Part shown: one piece after another, positions 34,846 to 44,253 of the stretch | How the letters are laid out: every line of letters begins with the position of its first letter | Position numbering within the stretch: position 1 is the first letter of the stretch | From: Marimicrobium sp913061115 | Lineage (GTDB): Bacteria; Pseudomonadota; Gammaproteobacteria; Pseudomonadales; Halieaceae | Assembly (NCBI RefSeq): GCF_047729875.1 | Contig: NZ_CP159826.1 | Location: 434,001 to 498,000 of the forward strand | DNA: 64,000 nucleotides | Direction: 5' to 3' | Made by a program: the position numbers and the translations under genes | Notes under the pieces: generated by a model | Database searches by the model: none | Seen by the model: only the letters and a program-made list of their open reading frames with translations | What the model was told of the DNA's origin: nothing

Positions 34846-36630
34846 ATGCGCAGTCATTATTGTGGCGCTTTGAGCACAGATAATATTGATGAAACGGTTA
34901 CTTTGTGCGGTTGGGTGGATCGGCGCCGGGATCATGGCGGTGTCATTTTTCTTGATTTGCGTGACCAGCGGGGCATTGTGCAGGTGGTATATGACCCCGA
35001 CACGGATGAACATTTTCAGCGTGCCGACCGTGTTCGTAGCGAATATGTCCTCAAAGTGACTGGGCGGGTGCGGGCGCGTTCCGATGCCACCGTGAATTCG
35101 GCCATGTGCACAGGCGAGATAGAAGTACTGGGCAAGGAACTGGAAATTCTCAATACCGCTGCGACGCCGCCCTTCCAATTAGATGAATACACAAATGTCG
35201 GTGAAGACGTGCGCCTGCAGTACCGATATATGGACCTGCGCCGGCAGCAAATGCAGGACCGCCTGATTTTGCGCTCCAGAATCACTAGCGCAGTGCGAGG
35301 CTTCCTCGACGGCGAGGGGTTTCTGGATATTGAAACACCGATTCTCACGCGGGCGACGCCTGAGGGCGCTCGTGACTATCTGGTGCCTAGCCGCACTCAT
35401 CCGGGTCAGTTCTTTGCTTTGCCGCAGTCACCTCAATTGTTCAAGCAGTTGTTAATGGTGGCGGGTTTCGATCGCTATTATCAGGTTGCCAAATGCTTTC
35501 GGGACGAGGACCTGCGCGCCGATCGGCAGCCTGAGTTTACCCAGATTGATATCGAAACGGCCTTTTTAGGCGAACAAGAGATTATGGCCATTACTGAGCG
35601 CATGATTCGCGAATTGTTCCAGGCTGTACTGGAAGTCGATTTGCCTGCGTTTCCCCACATTAGCTATGCGGAAGCCATGGAGCGCTATGGTTCGGACAAG
35701 CCCGATCTGCGTATCCCGCTGGAACTGGTCAGCGTGGATGACCTGATGCAGCAGGTCGAGTTTAAAGTGTTTCGCGGGCCGGCAGATGACCCCGAAGGAA
35801 GAGTTGCGGCGCTGAAAGTGACTGGCGGAGCGTCTATCAGTCGCAAAGAAATCGACGCCTACACCCAATATGTGTCCATCTACGGCGCCCGTGGGCTTGC
35901 TTGGATTAAGGTCAATGACATTGGGGCGGGGGTGGCGGGTCTGCAATCTCCTATTCTGAAATTCATGCCTGATGACGTCGTCGCACAGATGATGGAACGG
36001 CTAGGTGCTGCCGATGGCGATATCATTTTCTTTGGAGCTGATCGAGCGCGGGTGGTCAATGAGGCCCTTGGGGCTTTGCGAATCAAGGTTGCCGAAGATC
36101 AGGGCTTAGTGGCTGAGGGATGGGCGCCGGTGTGGGTTGTGGATTTCCCCATGTTTGAAAAGGATGCCAATGGTGCTTGGACGTCGCTACATCACCCCTT
36201 TACCGCACCCGCTTGCGACGCAAAGCAGCTCGCGGCCAGCCCGGGCGAGGCGCTATCTCGCGCCTATGACATGGTGTTAAACGGCTGTGAACTCGGTGGT
36301 GGCAGCATCCGTATCCATAAGCATGAGATGCAGCAGGCGGTATTTCGCATTCTGAATATCGATGAGGCAGAGGCTGAGGAAAAATTCGGGTTCCTACTGA
36401 ACGCGTTACAGTATGGCGCGCCGCCTCATGGGGGGTTGGCATTTGGTTTGGACCGGCTGGTAATGTTGATGACGGGCGCCAAGTCTATTCGTGATGTGAT
36501 CGCTTTCCCGAAGACCCAGAGTGCGGCCTGCGTCATGACCCGCGCGCCCGGGGATGTCAGTGCTGAGCAGTTGAAAGAGCTGAATATCAGACTGCGCCAG
36601 AGCCGCGAAGCCATCGAGAAGGCAGAATAG
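34846..36630 (+). CDS. aspS: Aspartyl-tRNA synthetase
   Basis: 594 residues from ATG 34846 (MRSHYCGAL), the family start. N-terminal OB-fold binding the anticodon (CGWVDRRRDHGGVIFLDLRD), then the class II catalytic core (FRDEDLRADRQPEFTQIDIE) with the GAD insertion and the closing GLAFGLDRLVML with IRDVIAFPK. May be the non-discriminating form if the genome lacks asnS, which cannot be judged here. Confidence 0.97.
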   Translation: MRSHYCGALSTDNIDETVTLCGWVDRRRDHGGVIFLDLRDQRGIVQVVYDPDTDEHFQRADRVRSEYVLKVTGRVRARSDATVNSAMCTGEIEVLGKELEILNTAATPPFQLDEYTNVGEDVRLQYRYMDLRRQQMQDRLILRSRITSAVRGFLDGEGFLDIETPILTRATPEGARDYLVPSRTHPGQFFALPQSPQLFKQLLMVAGFDRYYQVAKCFRDEDLRADRQPEFTQIDIETAFLGEQEIMAITERMIRELFQAVLEVDLPAFPHISYAEAMERYGSDKPDLRIPLELVSVDDLMQQVEFKVFRGPADDPEGRVAALKVTGGASISRKEIDAYTQYVSIYGARGLAWIKVNDIGAGVAGLQSPILKFMPDDVVAQMMERLGAADGDIIFFGADRARVVNEALGALRIKVAEDQGLVAEGWAPVWVVDFPMFEKDANGAWTSLHHPFTAPACDAKQLAASPGEALSRAYDMVLNGCELGGGSIRIHKHEMQQAVFRILNIDEAEAEEKFGFLLNALQYGAPPHGGLAFGLDRLVMLMTGAKSIRDVIAFPKTQSAACVMTRAPGDVSAEQLKELNIRLRQSREAIEKAE

Positions 36631-36811
36631 GTTACCTCTCTCTATAAAAAGGCAGGGCGTTTCACTCCGCGGCCGTGGTCCCCGTGTCTTAAGTAGGACA
36701 TGGCGGGAGTTCATTCATTAGGCCTCGGCTGCAAAATCATATGTTCTGCCTACAGACCAACCCCGCAAACTTGTCCATAATGGTAGCCTGAAGTATCTGG
36801 CGGAAATTGGC

Positions 36812-37330
36812 ATGTCGCTTATCCTAGGGATCGACCCTGGCTCACGTAAAACAGGCTTTGGCATTATCAGTTATGTGTCCGGGCGCAGCGAGTACATTAC
36901 CAGTGGGGTGATTCGCTTGTCCGGGGATGAATTGCCGGAGCGACTGCGGGTCATTTTTGACAGTGTGACTGAACTGGTTGAATTGCATTGCCCACAGGAA
37001 CTGGCGATCGAGCAGGTATTTATGGCGAAAAACGCCGGCTCCGCGCTAAAACTGGGGCAGGCGCGTGGTGCTGCGATTGTGGCCTGTGCCGTGCAGGATA
37101 TGATAGTTGCGGAGTACTCGGCTCGCCAGATCAAGCAGTCGGTAGTCGGAACCGGGGCGGCAGACAAAGAGCAGGTGCAGCACATGGTTAAGGTCTTGCT
37201 CAGATTGCCATCGGCGCCGCAGGAAGATGCAGCGGATGCGCTGGCCGCAGCGCTGTGTCACGCGCATACACAACAAAGTATGATCAATATGGCCGGCGCC
37301 AAGTCTGTGCGCCGACGTCGAATACGCTGA
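36812..37330 (+). CDS. ruvC: Holliday junction resolvase RuvC
   Basis: 172 residues. Endonuclease that resolves Holliday junctions. Catalytic acids: Asp in I-L-G-I-D-P-G-S, Glu in LAIEQVF, Asp pair in QEDAADALAAALCH near residue 138-141; the KNAGSALKLGQARG loop is present. No LexA box is seen upstream, and yebC, which sits between aspS and ruvC in many relatives, is absent. Confidence 0.97.
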   Translation: MSLILGIDPGSRKTGFGIISYVSGRSEYITSGVIRLSGDELPERLRVIFDSVTELVELHCPQELAIEQVFMAKNAGSALKLGQARGAAIVACAVQDMIVAEYSARQIKQSVVGTGAADKEQVQHMVKVLLRLPSAPQEDAADALAAALCHAHTQQSMINMAGAKSVRRRRIR

Positions 37331-37345
37331 CAGGACTCCCACCGG

Positions 37346-37963
37346 ATGATAGGTAGAATCAGAGGACGTCTCGTCCATAAGCAGGCCCCAGCCATTCTGG
37401 TGGAAGTGGGGGGTGTCGGCTATGAATTGCAGGTTCCCATGACGACGTTGTTCCAGTTGCCAGAGTTGGACTCGGAGGTGTCGCTGCTCACACATTTTGT
37501 GGTTCGCGAAGATGCCCAGCTGCTCTACGGCTTCATTGACGATAGAGACCGGAGTCTGTTTCGCCAGTTGATCAAGGTCAGTGGCGTTGGCCCCAAGCTG
37601 GCGCTGACAATTTTGTCGGGAATGGATGCGCAAAGCTTTGCTCACTGTGTGCAGCGTGATGATATTTCTTCTCTTACGGCATTGCCCGGTGTTGGCAAGA
37701 AGACAGCAGAGCGTCTGTTGATTGAGATGCGCGACAAACTCAAGGAATGGCTGGTCCGTGCGCAGGATGAGCAGGGTGAGGAGAGCCGCGGCGCCTCCCT
37801 GGCTCCCTTCACGGATATCGTTGCCGACGCCGAAGGCGCTTTGATTACTCTGGGTTATAAACCGCAGGAGGCCAGTCGCATGGTGTCAGTTGTTAACGAT
37901 GATAGTGTGGTTAGCAGCGAGGAGCTGATACGTCGTGCTCTGAAATCCATGGTGAAAGTGTGA
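37346..37963 (+). CDS. ruvA: Holliday junction branch-migration protein RuvA
   Basis: 205 residues. Tetramer that binds four-way junctions and loads RuvB. OB-fold N-terminus (GRIRGRLVHKQAPAILVEVGGVGYE), two helix-hairpin-helix motifs (LIKVSGVGPKLALTILSGM and LTALPGVGKKTAERLLIEM) and the RuvB-binding C-terminal three-helix domain. Between ruvC and ruvB in one unit. Confidence 0.97.
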   Translation: MIGRIRGRLVHKQAPAILVEVGGVGYELQVPMTTLFQLPELDSEVSLLTHFVVREDAQLLYGFIDDRDRSLFRQLIKVSGVGPKLALTILSGMDAQSFAHCVQRDDISSLTALPGVGKKTAERLLIEMRDKLKEWLVRAQDEQGEESRGASLAPFTDIVADAEGALITLGYKPQEASRMVSVVNDDSVVSSEELIRRALKSMVKV

Positions 37964-37973
37964 GGCCAGTCGC

Positions 37974-39035
37974 ATGATTGAAACGGACCGCCTGATTGCG
38001 GCACAGACTGATAGCCCGCGCGAAGACGTCATAGACCGAGCGATTCGCCCCAAAACGCTCGACGAGTATGTCGGTCAGCAGGTTGTGAAGGAGCAAATGA
38101 GCATTTTTCTGCAGGCGGCTAAAGGCCGCGGAGAGCCTTTGGATCATACCTTGATATTTGGTCCTCCGGGTCTGGGCAAAACGACCTTGGCCAGCATCAT
38201 CGCTCAGGAGATGGGCGTTTCGCTTAAAACAACCTCCGGCCCGGTGTTAGAGAAGGCCGGCGATATTGCCGCCTTGATGACGAATCTCGAACCCGGAGAC
38301 GTGCTGTTTATCGATGAAATCCACCGTCTTAGCCCGCTGGTGGAAGAGATACTGTATCCCGCGATGGAAGATTATCAGCTGGACATAATGATAGGTGAGG
38401 GCCCGGCGGCCCGCTCGATAAAGCTGGATTTGCCACCGTTCACGCTGGTGGGAGCCACGACCCGGGCAGGACTGTTGACCTCTCCTTTGCGGGACCGATT
38501 CGGTATTGTTCAGCGGTTGGAGTTTTACGAGGTGGCAGACCTTGCGCTTATCGTGCAGCGCTCTGCGCAGATACTGGATATTGGTATCGATGCCGCAGGT
38601 GCGACCGAGATAGCCTGCCGTTCCCGTGGCACTCCGCGAATTGCCAACAGGTTGCTGCGCCGGGTGCGGGATTATGCCGAGGTGAAAGCGGATGGTTATA
38701 TCACTAACGAGATTGCCGATCGCGCCCTAGACATGCTCAGCGTGGATCAGAAGGGTTTTGACCATCTAGACCGCAGGCTGTTATTGGCACTCATCGAAAA
38801 GTTTGATGGTGGCCCGGTGGGTGTAGACAGTCTGGCTGCCGCAATCTCTGAAGAGCGTGGCACAATCGAGGATGTGCTGGAGCCGTACTTGATCCAGCAG
38901 GGCTTCATGCTGCGCACGCCTCGTGGTCGCATGGCGACGCGCAGTGCCTACCTGCATTTCGGTTTGCCCGGTTCTCCCAGTGCCACCGTGGGTGGCACTC
39001 TGCCTCCGGCTGCGGAAGAGAGTGGCGAGTCCTAG
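37974..39035 (+). CDS. ruvB: Holliday junction branch-migration ATPase RuvB
   Basis: 353 residues. AAA+ motor. Walker A GPPGLGKTTL, Walker B FIDEIHRL, sensor 1 GATTRAG, Arg finger region SPLRDRFGI, C-terminal winged helix (ISEERGTIEDVLEPYLIQQGFMLRTPRGR). Its stop overlaps the GTG of ybgC by one base. Confidence 0.97.
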   Translation: MIETDRLIAAQTDSPREDVIDRAIRPKTLDEYVGQQVVKEQMSIFLQAAKGRGEPLDHTLIFGPPGLGKTTLASIIAQEMGVSLKTTSGPVLEKAGDIAALMTNLEPGDVLFIDEIHRLSPLVEEILYPAMEDYQLDIMIGEGPAARSIKLDLPPFTLVGATTRAGLLTSPLRDRFGIVQRLEFYEVADLALIVQRSAQILDIGIDAAGATEIACRSRGTPRIANRLLRRVRDYAEVKADGYITNEIADRALDMLSVDQKGFDHLDRRLLLALIEKFDGGPVGVDSLAAAISEERGTIEDVLEPYLIQQGFMLRTPRGRMATRSAYLHFGLPGSPSATVGGTLPPAAEESGES

Positions 39036-39454
39036 TGGGCACAACGGAATTTTCACATCAGTTGCGGGTCTACATTGAGGACACCGATGCGGGCGGCATT
39101 GTATATTACGTCAATTACCTCAAGTTTATGGAGCGAGCTCGCACAGAATTTATGCGATCACTCGGCTACGGAACGGGTTATATTTTCAGTTCGGATCTAA
39201 TGTTTGTGGTGTGCGATGTGGCGGTTACCTACAATCTGCCGGCGCGTTTGGATGATGAGCTGGAGGTTACCGCTAGCGTCGTTCAAGTGCGCGGAGCCGC
39301 TCTGGTGTTTCAGCAGACTGTGCGTCGCCGCGATGAGTTGCTGGCGCGCGGCGAGGTGACTGTCGCCTGTGTAGATCGGTCCAGTGTCAAGCCGCGTCGA
39401 CTCCCGACGGAGATGGCGACGCAATTGCGGGCGATGGAACAAAAAGAAGCGTAA
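39035..39454 (+). CDS. ybgC: Tol-Pal-associated acyl-CoA thioesterase YbgC
   Basis: 139 residues, GTG start coupled to ruvB. Hotdog-fold thioesterase with the catalytic Asp in Y-I-E-D-T-D-A-G-G-I-V-Y-Y-V-N-Y. Binds ACP/acyl-CoA; physiological role near the Tol-Pal system is unsettled. First gene of the tol cluster. Confidence 0.95.
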   Translation: MGTTEFSHQLRVYIEDTDAGGIVYYVNYLKFMERARTEFMRSLGYGTGYIFSSDLMFVVCDVAVTYNLPARLDDELEVTASVVQVRGAALVFQQTVRRRDELLARGEVTVACVDRSSVKPRRLPTEMATQLRAMEQKEA

Positions 39455-39471
39455 ATTTAAGGGAGCACACG

Positions 39472-40182
39472 TTGGAAGAACAATTGAGTTTGATGGAGCT
39501 GGTATGGAACGCAAGCTTCACTGTGCAGTTTGTGATGGTCATATTACTGTTGGCCTCTATTTTCTCGTGGTACATGATCGTTAATCGGTATCTCTACTTT
39601 CGCAATGCTAATGATGAGATGTATCGATTTGAAGAACGCTTTTGGTCGGGGATTGATTTGTCCCAGCTCTATCGAGAGGGCAATGAAAAGGCGTCGGATG
39701 GCAGCGCGATTCTGGGTATGGAAAGTATATTTCGCGCCGGTTTTAAAGAGTTTTCCCGCCTCGCGCAACAGCCTGAAATGGATTCTGAGGCGGTCATTGA
39801 GGGGTCTCGCCGGGCGATGCGGGTTGCGGTCATGCGTGAGGAAGAACGTCTCGAACGCCATCTGGCGTTTCTGGCGTCGGTGGGTTCCACCAGCCCTTAT
39901 ATCGGTCTGTTTGGTACGGTGTGGGGGATCATGCACTCCTTTCGCGGGCTAGCCAATTCTACTCAGGCAACGCTGGCCACCGTGGCGCCGGGTATCTCTG
40001 AGGCACTGGTAGCCACAGCGATGGGATTGTTTGCGGCAATCCCCGCCGTACTGGCCTACAACCGTTTTGCTTCCAGGGTTGAAGTGCTCAGTAATCGCTA
40101 CGACACCTTCATGGATGAGTTTTCCGGTATCCTCTACCGTCAAGCTTTTGCTTTGCGCTCACGAGAAAAGAAGGCGGAGTAG
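39472..40182 (+). CDS. tolQ: Tol-Pal system protein TolQ
   Basis: 236 residues, TTG start with a strong GGGAG site. ExbB/MotA-like proton-channel subunit. Three membrane helices; the second carries VGSTSPYIGLFGTVWGIMHSF and the third ATAMGLFAAIPAVLAYNRF. Forms the motor with TolR and TolA for outer-membrane constriction during division. Confidence 0.96.
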   Translation: MEEQLSLMELVWNASFTVQFVMVILLLASIFSWYMIVNRYLYFRNANDEMYRFEERFWSGIDLSQLYREGNEKASDGSAILGMESIFRAGFKEFSRLAQQPEMDSEAVIEGSRRAMRVAVMREEERLERHLAFLASVGSTSPYIGLFGTVWGIMHSFRGLANSTQATLATVAPGISEALVATAMGLFAAIPAVLAYNRFASRVEVLSNRYDTFMDEFSGILYRQAFALRSREKKAE

Positions 40183-40186
40183 CGCG

Positions 40187-40606
40187 GTGTCTCGCAATCG
40201 TAAAAAACGTAAACCTATGTCAGAGATCAATGTTGTACCTTACATTGATGTGATGCTGGTGCTGTTGATCATTTTTATGGTAACGGCACCCATGCTGATG
40301 CAGGGTGTGAAGGTTGATTTGCCCGAAGCAAGCGCTGACCCTGTGGAGAATCAGGACAGTGAGCCGGTCATTGTGTCGGTTGATGCAGCAGGCCAACTGT
40401 TCCTTAATCTCGGGCAAGAGGAGCAGGTTCTGTCTTTGGCAACCATTAAGGATCGTGTGGCGGCAGTGATGCGCCGCAGCCCAGAGAAGCCTGTGATGGT
40501 CTGGGGTGATCGGGCCGTTCCCTATGGAGAGGTAGTGACGGTGATGGTCGCACTGCAGGAGGCCGGTGCTCCCAGCGTTGGTCTGGTCACTGAAACACCC
40601 CAGTGA
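40187..40606 (+). CDS. tolR: Tol-Pal system protein TolR
   Basis: 139 residues from GTG 40187, which lies 4 bases after tolQ; the longer in-frame ATG at 40031 lies inside tolQ. ExbD-like: one membrane helix with the proton-carrying Asp in N-V-V-P-Y-I-D-V-M-L-V-L, then a periplasmic domain ending VGLVTE. Its stop overlaps the tolA GTG. Confidence 0.96.
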   Translation: MSRNRKKRKPMSEINVVPYIDVMLVLLIIFMVTAPMLMQGVKVDLPEASADPVENQDSEPVIVSVDAAGQLFLNLGQEEQVLSLATIKDRVAAVMRRSPEKPVMVWGDRAVPYGEVVTVMVALQEAGAPSVGLVTETPQ

Positions 40607-41382
40607 CAACCTCACTCTATGCCAAGCCAGTGATGCCACGCATTATATTGCGGCCGGCACTGGCCACTCTGTTGATACACGGTTTGCTGTTGTATTTGCT
40701 GACGGCCAACTGGGAGACTACTGAACGTGAGATTATTCGGGCTAAGCCTGCGCCAAATGTTATTAATGCCCGTCTCGTGGACATTAGCGAAATTTCCAAG
40801 CCCAAAGCGGCGCCACCGAAGCCCAAAGCGGTTAATGTGAAACCAAAGTCCAAGCCCAAGGCAACGCCACCGAAGCCCGAAGCAGTTACCCCGAAACCAA
40901 AGCCTGCGCCGCCCAAGCCGAATCCTATACCCAAGCCAAAGTCTAAGCCTACGCCTACGCCTACGCCTACGCCAGTAAAGCCGACGCCGCCTCAGCAAAG
41001 TAACCGGGATGCGTTCGCCGCAATCGTTCGCGATGAGCTCGCCACCGCTGACGCGCAGCAGCAGGCGACGGTAACGGCAGGGGAAATGTCCGCAAGTTTC
41101 GTCTCTTTGATACAGCGGACCGTAGTAAACTATTGGAGTCGTCCTCCCAGTGCACGCAATGGGATGGAATGTGAGCTGTCGATACAGCTGATTCCCACCG
41201 GGGAAGTGGTTAACGTCACATTGGTCAGGAGTAGCGGTAATTCCGCCTTCGATAGCTCAGCGATCAATGCTGTTCAGAAAGCGGGAGCCTTTCCTGAGCT
41301 GCAAAACTTGCCCAGCCGGGAGTTTGAAAAAAACTTTAGGCGTCTTACACTAATATTCAAGCCAGAGGATTTACGTTACTAA
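40603..41382 (+). CDS. tolA: TolA, Pro/Lys-rich short form
   Basis: 259 residues if started at GTG 40603 (ATG 40633 is also possible). One membrane helix near residues 18-34. The middle domain (about 60-130) is not the usual Ala/Lys/Glu helix but a Pro/Lys repeat (PPKPKAV, PKPKPAPPKP, PTPTPTPTP), resembling TonB. Residues 155-259 are the TolA C-terminal domain that meets TolB/Pal: S-F-V-S-L-I-Q-R-T-V-V-N-Y-W-S-R-P-P, VVNVTLVRSSGN, AVQKAGAFPEL. Includes four tandem 6-bp cctacg repeats. Position and C-domain settle the identity. Confidence 0.9.
   Translation: MTTSLYAKPVMPRIILRPALATLLIHGLLLYLLTANWETTEREIIRAKPAPNVINARLVDISEISKPKAAPPKPKAVNVKPKSKPKATPPKPEAVTPKPKPAPPKPNPIPKPKSKPTPTPTPTPVKPTPPQQSNRDAFAAIVRDELATADAQQQATVTAGEMSASFVSLIQRTVVNYWSRPPSARNGMECELSIQLIPTGEVVNVTLVRSSGNSAFDSSAINAVQKAGAFPELQNLPSREFEKNFRRLTLIFKPEDLRY
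40947..40972 (+). repeat. Tandem 6-bp repeat in tolA
   Basis: About four copies of cctacg encode the PTPTPTPT stretch. Such a repeat can change copy number by slippage; all changes by whole units stay in frame. Confidence 0.7.
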
Positions 41383-42680
41383 TGAAACGACTACTGACTG
41401 CCCTGATGAGCGTCGTGCTGGCGATAAGTACCGCAACTGCATGGGCGCAATTGACTATTGAAATTTCTCAGGGTGCGGATAACCCCACGGCTATCGCAGT
41501 AGTGCCCTTTGCCTGGCAAGGTGTAGGCGTTGCGCCGGAGGAGATCGCGTCCATAGTGGACGGCGACTTGGCCCGTAGCGGCCAGTTTGCGCCCATAGCG
41601 CGGTCCGATATGCTGGGCAATCCCACCACAGAAGCTGAGGTTTTTTACCGTGATTGGCGCTCCCTCAGTGCTGAATATCTGCTCATTGGTCGGGTTTCGT
41701 TGGAACCGAGTGTATTGCGAGTAGATTACGAACTTTTCGACGTACTGCGTCAAGCCAAGGTGCTGACCGGCTATGAATCTGGTCCTGCCAGTGATGCACG
41801 TATGCTGGCCCACAGGGTGGCCGATGCGGTGTATGAAAAGCTCACAGGAGTGCCCGGGGCGTTTGCGACCAAGCTGCTCTATATCTCCGTTGATCGAGTG
41901 CCCGGCCGCAACGATTACTCCCGCTTGACGATGTCGGACTCCGATGGCGCGCGACCGGTCGTGCTGTTTGACACGCAGGAGCCGTTGCTCACGCCAACCT
42001 GGTCTCCTGACGGGAAGCATATCGCTTACGTCTCTTTTGAGACGGGACGCCCCGCCATTTACCGACAAGAAATCGCCACCGGACAACGCGAACAGCTGAC
42101 CAATTTTTCGGGCCTCAACAGCTCGCCAGCCTGGTCTCCCGATGGTAAAACCATGGCGATGGTGTTGTCCAAAGACGGTAACGCGGATATTTACCTAATG
42201 GACTTGGCGACTAAAAAGCTCACACAATTGACGCGTCACTATGCGATTGATACTGAGCCTGCATGGATGCCGGACGGCCGATCGCTACTGTTCACCTCGG
42301 ACCGCGGTGGCAAGCCGCAAATTTATCGTTATGACCTCAGCTCTGGTAAGACCGATCGCGTCACCTACGAGGGTACTTACAACGCCCGCGCGCGCGTATC
42401 CCAGGATGGTAGAAGTGTCGTGATGGTACATCAGGCAGAGGGTCGATTTCACATCGCAGTACTGGATTTGGTGACCAATCGTATGCAGATATTGACCTCA
42501 ACCGACTTGGATGAAAGTCCCAGTATCGCGCCAAATGGCTCTATGGTATTGTACGCTACCAAGTATAAAGATCGGAGCATTCTCGCTGCTGTCGCTGTGG
42601 ATGGAGAGGCGAAATTCAGGCTCCCTGCCAGTAAAGGCGATGTGCGAGAACCGGCGTGGTCGCCTTATTTGGCGCGCTAA
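41382..42680 (+). CDS. tolB: Tol-Pal system beta-propeller TolB
   Basis: 432 residues. Periplasmic. Signal peptide ends ATAWA-QLTIEISQG; N-terminal TolA-binding domain, then a six-bladed propeller with repeated T-P-x-W-S-P-D-G-K-x-I-A-Y-V / S-P-A-W-S-P-D-G-K units. Binds Pal and TolA. Overlaps tolA by one base. Confidence 0.97.
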   Translation: MKRLLTALMSVVLAISTATAWAQLTIEISQGADNPTAIAVVPFAWQGVGVAPEEIASIVDGDLARSGQFAPIARSDMLGNPTTEAEVFYRDWRSLSAEYLLIGRVSLEPSVLRVDYELFDVLRQAKVLTGYESGPASDARMLAHRVADAVYEKLTGVPGAFATKLLYISVDRVPGRNDYSRLTMSDSDGARPVVLFDTQEPLLTPTWSPDGKHIAYVSFETGRPAIYRQEIATGQREQLTNFSGLNSSPAWSPDGKTMAMVLSKDGNADIYLMDLATKKLTQLTRHYAIDTEPAWMPDGRSLLFTSDRGGKPQIYRYDLSSGKTDRVTYEGTYNARARVSQDGRSVVMVHQAEGRFHIAVLDLVTNRMQILTSTDLDESPSIAPNGSMVLYATKYKDRSILAAVAVDGEAKFRLPASKGDVREPAWSPYLAR

Positions 42681-42737
42681 AAGTTCGCGCATTCTAGCGG
42701 GTATTTAACCATGACGAAAACGGAAGGATTGAGGACT

Positions 42738-43289
42738 ATGAAGCATCTTACTGTGGCTAGTAAAGCTATTGCACTGCTGTTCTCAGCGGCGTTGTTGGTT
42801 GCTTGTTCTGGTAGTGATACAAAAGAAGAAGACGAAGCTGCGGCCGCTGCAGCGGCGGCTGCAGCGGCGTCAGCGTCAGCCGCTCAATCTGCTCAAGCTG
42901 CTCAAGCTGCTCAGGGTGCTGCGGTCTCTGCTGAAATGGCAGCGCTGGAAGAGGCAGCCGCCTCTGCAGGAACGGTATTCTACTTCGAATATGACAGCGC
43001 CAACTTAACCCCTGAAGCCCTTGACGCATTGAATGCCAATATTGCGCTACTGCAGCGTAACAATACCAATGTCCGCCTGGAAGGTCATACCGATGAGCGC
43101 GGTACACGCGAGTACAACCTTGCTCTGGGTGAGGGGCGGGCGAACTCCGTCCGTGAATACATGATTGCCAGTGGTATCTCCGGCTCTCGTATTGAGACTA
43201 TTAGCTTTGGTGAAGAACGTCCCATAGCCTACGGCACGGGTGAGGCCAACTGGTCTCAAAATCGCCGTGTCGAACTCAAGCTGCAATAA
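42738..43289 (+). CDS. pal: Peptidoglycan-associated lipoprotein Pal
   Basis: 183 residues from ATG 42738 (gagg upstream; a longer frame from 42711 lacks it). Lipoprotein signal ending L-L-V-A-C. Then an Ala/Ser/Gln-rich linker of ~45 residues, coded by gcagcggct-type repeats and longer than in E. coli. The C-terminal OmpA-like domain has FEYDSANLTPEA and the diaminopimelate-binding LEGHTDERGTREYNLALGEGRA. Confidence 0.96.
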   Translation: MKHLTVASKAIALLFSAALLVACSGSDTKEEDEAAAAAAAAAAASASAAQSAQAAQAAQGAAVSAEMAALEEAAASAGTVFYFEYDSANLTPEALDALNANIALLQRNNTNVRLEGHTDERGTREYNLALGEGRANSVREYMIASGISGSRIETISFGEERPIAYGTGEANWSQNRRVELKLQ

Positions 43290-43292
43290 TTG

Positions 43293-44240
43293 ATGGGCTT
43301 ATCTGTCGGCAAAGCGCTTGTAACATGCGGGCTGGTTATTCTGGCTGCACCGTTGTCTTTTGTAGTCTCTGCGCAGTATGTGGATCTTGAGGCTGAGCGT
43401 GCGGCGGCGCAGGCGGCTGGACGCACAAGTACTGGCGTAAGCCAACCCACCGCGAATGCACCTGCTCTAAATGACCCTTACAGTGCCCGACCTGCGCAGG
43501 CATACCCTGCCGCGAGTTACGGTGCGAACACAGCCCCTTCAGCGGCTACGGCCGTCACGTATTCGGATGCCAGCGCTGCGCCGACTCCGGAGGCCGGTAG
43601 TCAAACGGGCGGTACGGATCTGCGTAATCTATTTTTGCAGATGCAACAGTTGCAGCAGGAAGTCAGACGCCTGAACGGAAAAGTAGAGGAGCAATCGTTC
43701 GAGTTAAGCTCTCTCAAGGAGCAGAGCCTGCAGCGCTATATGGACCTGGATAAGCGTGTTAGTGGCGCTAGTCCCGATACTGCAGGCGGCTCCGCAGCAC
43801 CGACTGTGGCGGCCTCTGTCGCCACGAGCAACCTGGCGGCTGGTGTCGAGCAGCCTGGTGAAGCGAGCGCCTATAATGCGGCCTATGCGCTGGTGCAGGG
43901 GCGGCAGTTTGACAAGGCGATACCCGCTTTTCAGCAGTTTCTGCAGCGATTCCCCGGTGGTCTCTATGCCGCCAATGCGCATTATTGGCTCGGTGAGCTG
44001 TATCTGGTGAAGGCGCCGCCGGACCTGGAGGCCTCGAGACAGTCTTTTGTACTGTTGCTGGCTGAGTACCCTGATAATAGTAAAGCGCCGGATGCTCTGT
44101 ATAAGTTGGGCACGGTGCAGTTCAAGAAGGGCAATCGGGAAAAAGCCAGAGAATACATGGATCTCGTGATCAGTCAGTATGGCAGTACTAACAACGCTGT
44201 TGTAAAACTGGCCAGGGAATTCATAGCCCAGAACTATTGA
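43293..44240 (+). CDS. cpoB: Cell division coordinator CpoB (YbgF)
   Basis: 315 residues. Signal peptide ending VVSA-QY; Ala/Pro-rich low-complexity stretch to about 105; a coiled coil (FLQMQQLQQEVRRLNGKVEEQSFEL) for trimer formation; C-terminal TPR domain (AYNAAYALVQGRQFDKAIPAFQQFLQRFP and two more). Links PBP1B activity to Tol in E. coli. Start ATG 43293. Confidence 0.94.
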   Translation: MGLSVGKALVTCGLVILAAPLSFVVSAQYVDLEAERAAAQAAGRTSTGVSQPTANAPALNDPYSARPAQAYPAASYGANTAPSAATAVTYSDASAAPTPEAGSQTGGTDLRNLFLQMQQLQQEVRRLNGKVEEQSFELSSLKEQSLQRYMDLDKRVSGASPDTAGGSAAPTVAASVATSNLAAGVEQPGEASAYNAAYALVQGRQFDKAIPAFQQFLQRFPGGLYAANAHYWLGELYLVKAPPDLEASRQSFVLLLAEYPDNSKAPDALYKLGTVQFKKGNREKAREYMDLVISQYGSTNNAVVKLAREFIAQNY

Positions 44241-44253
44241 TCGGTGCGATCCG

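Noticed and set aside
36631..36811. LexA/SOS box before ruvC
   Set aside because: No CTGT-N8-ACAG in the gap; only a chance ctgcctacag.
40031..40186. Longer TolR start
   Set aside because: Would lie inside tolQ; the membrane helix and family start fit GTG 40187.
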